This document shows positions 15,971 through 20,940 of a stretch of DNA of 22,772 nt, piece after piece. Positions within the stretch are counted from its first letter, which is position 1. The number at the start of each line of letters is the position of its first letter. The notes below the pieces were generated by a model. The model saw only the letters and a list, made by a program, of their open reading frames with translations, made no database searches and was not told the DNA's origin. A program made the position numbers and the translations under genes. This DNA comes from Gemmatimonadota bacterium (GTDB taxonomy: Bacteria; JBHIER01; G020348925). The stretch is taken from NCBI GenBank assembly GCA_020348925.1, contig CP070758.1, positions 1,951,565 through 1,974,336 of the forward strand, read 5' to 3'.

Positions 15971-17140
15971 ATGCGAATCGATGACGAACACTATCAGCAG
16001 CGCTTAAACCTGCTGAACGAATGCGGTTTGGTCGGCAAATCCGGGAAGCTGCACGAAATCGCTGAAACCATTCTCCAGGTAGCCCCGACGAATGTCACTG
16101 TCCTCATCATAGGTGAAAGTGGAACGGGTAAGGAGCTCATCGCCCAGGGTATACATAAACATAGTCCTCGCCGGTTCAAACCGTTCATTGCCGTCAACTG
16201 TGGGGCTTTGGCCGAAGGAGTCCTCGAGAGCGAGCTTTTCGGCCACGAAAAGGGTGCGTTCACCGGAGCAGCCGCCCGAAGAAAAGGGGTTTTCGAGCTG
16301 GCAAATGGAGGGACAATACTCCTCGACGAAGTAGGCGAAATGTCATTCGCGACCCAGGTGAAATTATTGAGGGTGCTTGAAGAAAAAGAGTTCATGCGGG
16401 TGGGTGGCACCGAATACATACAGGTTGACGTGCGGGTTATTGCCTCGACGAACAAAAATCTTGCCTCGGCCGTGGAGGGTGGGGAATTCCGACGTGATCT
16501 CTACTATCGCTTGAAAGTGGTGGAGATTCAGGTGCCTCCGCTTCGTGCCAGGAGAGAGGACATTCCTCTGTTTGTCGATACCTTCGTCACGCAGTTTGCC
16601 AGGGAAAACTCCATCGAGTTCCCGGGTATAACCGAGGAGGCGATGCAGATCCTAATAAATTACGCTTGGCCGGGTAATGTCAGAGAATTGAAGAATCTTA
16701 TAGAAAGTATGGTTGTTCTCTCCCCGAAGCGGAAGATCGACGCCGACGATATCCCTCTCTATCTGACTGGACCGGAGGAGCCGGTTCGACATCTGCCGGT
16801 CAGGTTGGATAAGACGCCCGATCAGGCAGAACGAGAAGTTATTCTGAGAGCACTATGGGCCTTGAAAAATGAAGTCTCCGAAATGAGAGATACCATTCTT
16901 GATAAGTTGGACGCCCACGCTATCAAAGAAGCGCCTTTTGTGGAGCGAGACGATGGTCCCCTCGACGTGTCTTCGAAAGAAATCTCCTTTGATGTCGGCA
17001 CTCCCATGAACGATGTGGAACGTGAAATGATTACCCGGACACTCCTGGAGGCAAAAGGTAACCGCCGGAAAGCGGCAAAAATGCTCGGCATGAGTGAAAG
17101 AACCTTCTATCGAAGGCTTCAAAAGTACGATCTCTCCTGA
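15971..17140 (+). CDS. Sigma-54 dependent transcriptional activator without N-terminal sensor domain (AAA+ and Fis-type HTH)
   Basis: Enhancer-binding protein that uses ATP to open promoter complexes of sigma-54 RNA polymerase. Seen over 389 aa: almost no N-terminal regulatory region (AAA+ begins by about residue 20), Walker A GESGTGKE (48-55), the sigma-54-contacting GAFTGA loop (95-100), Walker B GGTILLDE (113-120), [16 protein letters not shown], and a C-terminal Fis-type helix-turn-helix [20 protein letters not shown]. Between AAA+ and HTH is a linker of about 95 residues with a helical [16 protein letters not shown] segment. The missing receiver or PAS/GAF domain means control must come through the linker, a partner protein or expression level. 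Similar short activators are common in FCB-type genomes. An AAGGTG site precedes ATG 15971. Targets are unknown. Confidence 0.9.
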   Translation: MRIDDEHYQQRLNLLNECGLVGKSGKLHEIAETILQVAPTNVTVLIIGESGTGKELIAQGIHKHSPRRFKPFIAVNCGALAEGVLESELFGHEKGAFTGAAARRKGVFELANGGTILLDEVGEMSFATQVKLLRVLEEKEFMRVGGTEYIQVDVRVIASTNKNLASAVEGGEFRRDLYYRLKVVEIQVPPLRARREDIPLFVDTFVTQFARENSIEFPGITEEAMQILINYAWPGNVRELKNLIESMVVLSPKRKIDADDIPLYLTGPEEPVRHLPVRLDKTPDQAEREVILRALWALKNEVSEMRDTILDKLDAHAIKEAPFVERDDGPLDVSSKEISFDVGTPMNDVEREMITRTLLEAKGNRRKAAKMLGMSERTFYRRLQKYDLS

Positions 17141-17151
17141 CCCGGAGCATT

Positions 17152-17183
17152 CCCCACAGAGGTCCACACCGTGGGGTAATTTA
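17152..17183 (+). terminator. Weak terminator-like hairpin after the sigma-54 activator
   Basis: CCCCAC (17152-17157) pairs with GTGGGG (17171-17176), with an inner GGT/ACC pairing (17161-17163 with 17168-17170). It is followed by TAATTTAT, not a clean T-run. It lies 11 bases after the stop codon, so a terminator role is plausible but weakly supported. Confidence 0.35.
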
Positions 17184-17503
17184 TCATGCGGAACGCAGAG
17201 ACGCAGAGATGAATCCGACACATACCATACAAAATGTACGACCACAGAATGTGTCAAATCGATTACTGAGACCTAAGTTCCGTTTAAACATCTCCATATA
17301 TTCCGTATCACGGACGTTTGTGACTGAATGAGGTTAAAGAAGTTCCTTTTCACCTGAAACCATTTCCCAATTTTAACGTTAATCAGAATTAGAGAGAAGA
17401 ATTCATTCTATTGAGGGGTGACAAAGCCGTCGTGCCAGGACGACGAGCCGCATTGTACGCGACTCCGTTTTGAAATGTAAAACCACTAAACTAGGAGGTT
17501 GCC
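17184..17503. other. Spacer upstream of htrA with small repeats and palindromes
   Basis: No gene is seen here. The stretch contains a perfect tandem ACGCAGAG x2 (17193-17208), a motif that recurs as an intergenic repeat in many bacterial genomes. It also holds the palindrome GTTTAAAC near 17283, the perfect 10-bp palindrome TTAACGTTAA (17373-17382), and a 6-bp perfect hairpin CGTCGT/ACGACG with a six-base loop at about 17429-17446, about 60 bases before the htrA start. The palindrome at 17373 is a candidate operator. No confident -35/-10 pair was recognised. Confidence 0.45.
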
Positions 17504-19123
17504 ATGCTCTTTCAAAAAAAACCTAACGTACAAGGACGCCTTTTGGAGTTTTTCTTTATGGGACTGTTTTTTACAGGCTTAGGGATTTTGATCGCTTCTG
17601 GTTTCAACTGGTCTCCGTCGAGTCATGCCCAGGCGCCGGATATGAATGCTCCCCAGACCAGTCCATCCGCCGTTCCCAGTCAGTCCCACTTATTATCAGG
17701 TGAGGAAAGCCCTTTTGTCGCCGTGGCCGAAAAGGTGAAACCGGCTGTGGTCAATGTACGCTCTGAGATCGTCGTAAAAGGCAGGGCACGGGGACTTCCT
17801 TTCGAATTCTATTTCGAAGATCCCTTCGAGGACTTCTTCAGAGACTTTTTCCGCCGATCCCCGAGGGAGGATGATGGCCGAGAATATGAACGGCGTTCTG
17901 AGGGAAGAGGCTCCGGGGTTATTATCGATGAAGAGGGTTACATTCTGACGAACAACCATGTGGTCGAGGGGGCGGAAGAGGTGACGGTGAAGTTGTCCGA
18001 CGACAGGGAATTTGAGGCTGAGATCGTCGGCACCGATCCCATGACGGACATCGCTTTACTCAAAATCAAAGAGAACGGCATTGTTGCACAAAATGGCGTT
18101 GCCCTATTGGGCGATTCGGATGAAATCCGCGTCGGCGATTGGGCCATTGCTGTCGGAAACCCGTTCGGCCTCGACAGGACAGTGACCGTTGGGGTCATTA
18201 GTGCCAAGGGAAGATCGGGCCTTCACATCGCCGACTCCGGAGGGCGCGATCGCTCGCCGACCTTCCAGGATTTCATTCAAACGGATGCATCCATCAATTT
18301 CGGCAACAGCGGTGGGCCGTTGGTGAACATCAGGGGTGAAGTGATCGGAATCAATACAGCCATCAACACCCAGGGGCAGGGCATAGGATTCGCCATCCCC
18401 ATCAACGTCGTCAAGAAGGTTGCCGAACAGCTTCGGGAGTCCGGCAGGGTTGTGCGTGGATTTCTGGGAATATGGTTCTCAGAGTTGAATCGTGATATCG
18501 CCGAAGCGAAGGATCTTGATGTCACCAAGGGCATTATTGTCAATCAGGTCATGGAGGACAGTCCGGCTAAAGAAGCAGGCATTCAACAGGGTGACGTCAT
18601 CGTTGCCTTCGACGGAAAGGAGATCGATTCCGACAGTCAATTTCAATTCATGGTGGCCGGAACCGAACCCGGGAAAACCATTAACCTCGAGGTCATCCGA
18701 GATGGCAAGCGTAAAACCATCCCTGTCAAGCTGGGAGAGCGCGATACCGAGGAGGTCGCCCAGGCGGAGGACGAAGAGGAGGAGCCCTGGCTCGGTCTCA
18801 CTGTGGAGAGCACCAGCGGGTCCTTCGCCCGACAGCACAACATCACCGAGGATGAGGGTGTGATTGTTGTTCAGGTCGAGCCTGGAAGCCCGGCGGACGA
18901 TAAGGGGCTCCAACCTCTCGATGTCATTCTGGAGGTTGACAATCGAAAAATTGAAAGCCTAAGAGACTACAGAGGCATCTCCCAGGATCTGAAAGATCGG
19001 GAGAAGGCCATTCTTTTTCTCGTAAAACGAGGAGAGAGAACCTTCTATTCGGCGTTGAAACAGAAAAAAAAATTATCAAGCAGGGGGGTATCGGAAAAGT
19101 TTATATCCCTTTTCTATTCATAG
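17504..19123 (+). CDS. Periplasmic serine protease/chaperone, DegP/HtrA (Do) family
   Basis: Envelope quality-control protease, 539 aa. Seen: an N-terminal hydrophobic anchor or signal sequence (about 14-36, with HAQA at 41-44 as a possible cleavage site), a trypsin-like domain with the full catalytic triad His152 (TNNHVV), Asp182 (TDIALL) and Ser269 (NFGNSGGPL), and two PDZ domains (about 300-400 and 435-525; the second is preceded by an acidic [10 protein letters not shown] stretch). The LA-loop region between 95 and 135 is long and rich in Phe, Arg and acidic residues, as in DegP hexamer-forming members. An AGGAGG site lies six bases before ATG. It is transcribed alone, with a 363-base spacer upstream and a strong terminator downstream. 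Confidence 0.93.
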   Translation: MLFQKKPNVQGRLLEFFFMGLFFTGLGILIASGFNWSPSSHAQAPDMNAPQTSPSAVPSQSHLLSGEESPFVAVAEKVKPAVVNVRSEIVVKGRARGLPFEFYFEDPFEDFFRDFFRRSPREDDGREYERRSEGRGSGVIIDEEGYILTNNHVVEGAEEVTVKLSDDREFEAEIVGTDPMTDIALLKIKENGIVAQNGVALLGDSDEIRVGDWAIAVGNPFGLDRTVTVGVISAKGRSGLHIADSGGRDRSPTFQDFIQTDASINFGNSGGPLVNIRGEVIGINTAINTQGQGIGFAIPINVVKKVAEQLRESGRVVRGFLGIWFSELNRDIAEAKDLDVTKGIIVNQVMEDSPAKEAGIQQGDVIVAFDGKEIDSDSQFQFMVAGTEPGKTINLEVIRDGKRKTIPVKLGERDTEEVAQAEDEEEEPWLGLTVESTSGSFARQHNITEDEGVIVVQVEPGSPADDKGLQPLDVILEVDNRKIESLRDYRGISQDLKDREKAILFLVKRGERTFYSALKQKKKLSSRGVSEKFISLFYS

Positions 19124-19149
19124 CGCTTTTTTTACTTTAGATGTCACAT

Positions 19150-19187
19150 AAAGCGGGTCCATTGTGAATCAATGCCCGCTTTTTTTA
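19150..19187 (+). terminator. Intrinsic terminator of htrA
   Basis: AAAGCGGG (19150-19157) pairs with CCCGCTTT (19175-19182). Inside, CATTG pairs with CAATG around a five-base loop. The stem is followed by a run of T to 19186. This is a textbook rho-independent terminator 27 bases after the htrA stop. Confidence 0.92.
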
Positions 19188-19343
19188 TGCCTTCGGTGAT
19201 TTAAGGAAAAGGTGTCAGGAAGATTTTCTGAGAAAAGAAGGGTTTCTTTATTTACCAAAAACTCATTGTGTTATAAAAAATATTCGGATTCATTTTATGG
19301 TTTCGATCGACAGAATTAAAAAATATCTCTGGAGGGATATGCG

Positions 19344-19369
19344 AAGCGGCGCCTTAAAAGGCGCCGCTT
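19344..19369. terminator. Perfect palindrome, probable terminator of the minus-strand gene
   Basis: AAGCGGCGCC (19344-19353) is the exact reverse complement of GGCGCCGCTT (19360-19369), with loop TTAAAA, giving a very stable hairpin. It lies 45 bases beyond the stop codon of the minus-strand gene at 19415-19792. There is no proper T-run on the minus side and only a short TTT on the plus side, so termination by this element alone is likely partial. Confidence 0.55.
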
Positions 19370-19414
19370 TCATAGATTTACGAATGTGCTTGCAAAGAAA
19401 CACGCATGTTAGAC

Positions 19415-19792
19415 TTATTCGGAAATGAGAACAGTGCAGTTATTAGCAGCATCGTTCACCGCAACAGACAATGCGTCCGAAATATCACCAGCAGGTTTGG
19501 CATGGAAGTTAGCGGTGCCATTCTGCCTCACGGTGAAGGTACCATAAGACACATAGCCAGCACCATCATCGATCCAGACTTCATATTCTGTCCCAGCTGT
19601 TAATCCCCAGCAATTTATCTGTATTTCGGTTTTGTCGGCGTCCTTAGCATAGTTCAACATGACTTTTCCATATGCACCTTCCTCAGGACAACCTGCAGCA
19701 AACGGCACTAAATCTTTCTTTACAGCTTTTGCCAGGGCAATGCCTGCCACGAGTGCAACGACGAGACCAATCAACGCGAATTTCTTATACAT
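19415..19792 (-). CDS. Small secreted protein of unknown function
   Basis: Not a family I can name. The 125-aa product starts at the ATG at 19792-19790, chosen because it has AAGGAGA at a good distance and begins directly with a signal peptide (MYKKFALIGLVVALVAGIALA). An upstream start ten codons earlier would bury the signal sequence. There is no lipobox cysteine, so it is exported rather than lipid-anchored. The mature part, about 100 aa, has alternating hydrophobic strands and turns (INCWGLTAGTEYEVWIDDG, then YGTFTVRQNGTANFH), suggesting one beta-sandwich domain. Three cysteines (35, 61, 119) could form a disulfide. It stands alone on the minus strand with a long leader upstream and a palindrome downstream. 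Confidence 0.72.
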   Translation of the reverse strand: MYKKFALIGLVVALVAGIALAKAVKKDLVPFAAGCPEEGAYGKVMLNYAKDADKTEIQINCWGLTAGTEYEVWIDDGAGYVSYGTFTVRQNGTANFHAKPAGDISDALSVAVNDAANNCTVLISE

Positions 19793-19860
19793 GATACTTC
19801 TCCTTCGGTTTGAGATTTCCAACTTAACGTTCGAATTTATGTGGGTTTAATTTTTTCTAC

Positions 19861-19870
19861 CACCTCCTTT
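19861..19870 (-). promoter_or_regulatory. Orphan Shine-Dalgarno-like sequence in the leader of the minus-strand gene
   Basis: Read on the minus strand this is AAAGGAGGTG, almost the full anti-16S complement, but no ATG follows within 20 bases and the next gene starts about 70 bases further on. It may be a relic start, a ribosome standby site or chance. Confidence 0.4.
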
Positions 19871-20094
19871 CTCTCCCTATCAGGCGCAAATCCGGTTTAA
19901 ATTTCACGATTTTAATGAAATTTAAAAACAAGCACTTTGAACCCATTTTGAATATTTGATTCGCACCATTTCTGTGATTTTAAATAATGTCAAAGACCTG
20001 AAGATCATCTCCTTCTTCAAGGTGCTCAAACTCTTTTGCTAAGATCCAACAACAACTCATAGATTGGGTACATTGCTCGATCTTGCATTTGAAA

Positions 20095-20134
20095 AATATA
20101 TAGAGGCATAGCGAAAATCATTGACTTTGGTCAA
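20095..20134 (-). promoter_or_regulatory. FNR/CRP-like dyad with promoter for the minus-strand gene (candidate)
   Basis: TTGAC-TTTG-GTCAA at 20121-20134 is a perfect inverted repeat close to the TTGAT-N4-ATCAA sites of the FNR/CRP superfamily. On the minus strand a -10-like TATATT lies at 20100-20095, placing the dyad near -40 relative to a start around 20088, the usual position of a class II activator site. The transcript would have a leader of nearly 300 nt before the small secreted protein gene. Orientation and factor are inference. Confidence 0.4.
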
Positions 20135-20497
20135 GGAGTTGCGATTATTGTTTTTTATTTCTGAGGATCGATCAGACAGGCATGCTTCATAATCACTCAA
20201 CTTTCAACCTGAAATTTCCTTGTGACTATGAACTCGCTTGTTTTCCCCTTTGAGTATTTTTGGTCACAATCGTCGTCCAAAACGCTTTGACAGCCAATAT
20301 TTTCATACTTCACTCAAGGGATACATTTCTATATCACCACATTATGTCTGTGGTACTCATACCATCACGCAGAAATCCAAACTTCCTTTCACCGATTCTT
20401 CTAAAATTTTCCGAACATTGAAAAGAACGTGCGCTGTCAATTTTTCAATTGATGAATACCTTGTATCTGCCGCAGTCAAAATTTTTTCATTTTTTAC
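20135..20497. other. AT-rich non-coding stretch
   Basis: No supported gene or RNA is seen. Short open frames here (for example 20238-20501) lack a ribosome site, have no recognisable domain and show a composition like the surrounding spacer. The stretch separates the divergent minus-strand promoter from the plus-strand signals at 20498. Confidence 0.5.
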
Positions 20498-20528
20498 TTG
20501 ACAACGGTAAAAATATTTACTATGTTTG
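20498..20528 (+). promoter_or_regulatory. Strong sigma-70-like promoter
   Basis: A perfect TTGACA (20498-20503) is followed after exactly 17 bases by TATGTT (20521-20526), matching 4 of 6 positions of the -10 consensus. The same -10 region reads TATGTTTG, which also fits the Bacteroidetes TAnnTTTG motif. Transcription would start near 20533 and run towards the terminator at 20570-20639 and the riboswitch beyond it. Confidence 0.65.
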
Positions 20529-20532
20529 CGAT

Positions 20533-20639
20533 TGCGATGACAGAGGGCGGGAGTATATATGGAACTTTGAACCCAGTTTGTATCTTTATTATAAGCCGCA
20601 ACCTGTTGTCGGCAAAGGAAGAAAAGACTGGGTTTTTTT
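20533..20639 (+). ncRNA. Candidate small RNA or upstream leader ending in its own terminator
   Basis: A strong promoter starts near 20533 and a terminator-like structure closes the unit. AACCCAGT (20570-20577) pairs with ACTGGGTT (20627-20634) and is followed by a seven-T run (20633-20639). Inside sits a second hairpin GCCG/CGGC (20595-20598 with 20610-20613) and a weaker pairing of TCTTT with AAGGA. The product would be about 107 nt. No known RNA family was recognised. A 99-codon frame crosses this region (20449-20748), but it has no ribosome site and contains the promoter, so a non-coding transcript is favoured. It may alternatively be a leaky attenuator upstream of the riboswitch gene. Confidence 0.45.
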
Positions 20640-20761
20640 ATTCGAAATCAGTTTTAGGGAACAATATTTCCGCTCGCACTCTTATCAATTCCGGATGTCG
20701 ATAGCGAAAATCCAACCGGAGGTGATAGAGAACCTAAAATATTATTGAAGAACAGACAATA

Positions 20762-20844
20762 CTTAGAACGATAAAGGTAAACCTCGGGAAACTGAGGGAC
20801 ACAAAGCCACGGGTCTGTTTAAAGATAGCCGGGCTGCCGAAGCA
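20762..20844 (+). ncRNA. GEMM-I riboswitch aptamer (cyclic di-GMP-I class)
   Basis: The conserved core is present in order: GGTAAACC (20776 region), a hairpin CCTCGG-GAAA-CTGAGG with its GAAA tetraloop, then GGGACACAAAGCC (the tetraloop receptor/ligand core, consensus GGGACGCAAAGCC), ACGGGTCT, a short variable P3 loop, and GATAGCCGGGCTGCCG at the 3' side. Relative to the consensus, C in GGCAAACC is T and G in GACGCAAAG is A; if these two positions pair, as the family structure suggests, the change is compensatory and supports a functional aptamer. Members bind cyclic di-GMP, and a subclass binds 3',3'-cGAMP. It lies 97 bases upstream of the secreted PKD protein, and its 3' strand is shared with a terminator. 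Confidence 0.92.
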
Positions 20845-20884
20845 TACTATAATGCATTGTTTGGTGGTCCGGCTTTCTTTTTTT
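20827..20884 (+). terminator. Riboswitch expression platform: intrinsic terminator overlapping the aptamer
   Basis: AGCCGGGCTGCCGAA (20827-20841) pairs with the segment ending GGTCCGGCT (20860-20874), with GCAT/ATGC (20842-20845 with 20852-20855) as an apical hairpin. It is followed by TTTCTTTTTTT to 20884. The 5' arm of this stem is the 3' strand of the aptamer, so aptamer folding and terminator folding compete. This architecture implies that ligand binding prevents termination, an ON switch; that direction is inference. Confidence 0.85.
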
Positions 20885-20901
20885 GTTGAGAATGGAAAAA
20901 T

Positions 20902-20918
20902 GAGGTGTCTTTAACCTC
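20902..20918 (+). other. Small hairpin before the ribosome site of the PKD protein gene
   Basis: GAGGT (20902-20906) pairs with ACCTC (20914-20918), loop seven bases, ending ten bases before the strong GGGAGGAG ribosome site at 20929-20936. It may insulate the ribosome site or stabilise the read-through transcript; it is short and may have no role. Confidence 0.35.
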
Positions 20919-20940
20919 GTTATAAATAGGGAGGAGCGAG

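Noticed and set aside
20449-20748. 99-codon frame upstream of the riboswitch
   Set aside because: It has no ribosome site, contains a strong promoter and a terminator-like structure, and shows no recognisable family. A non-coding interpretation fits better, though a degenerate gene cannot be excluded.
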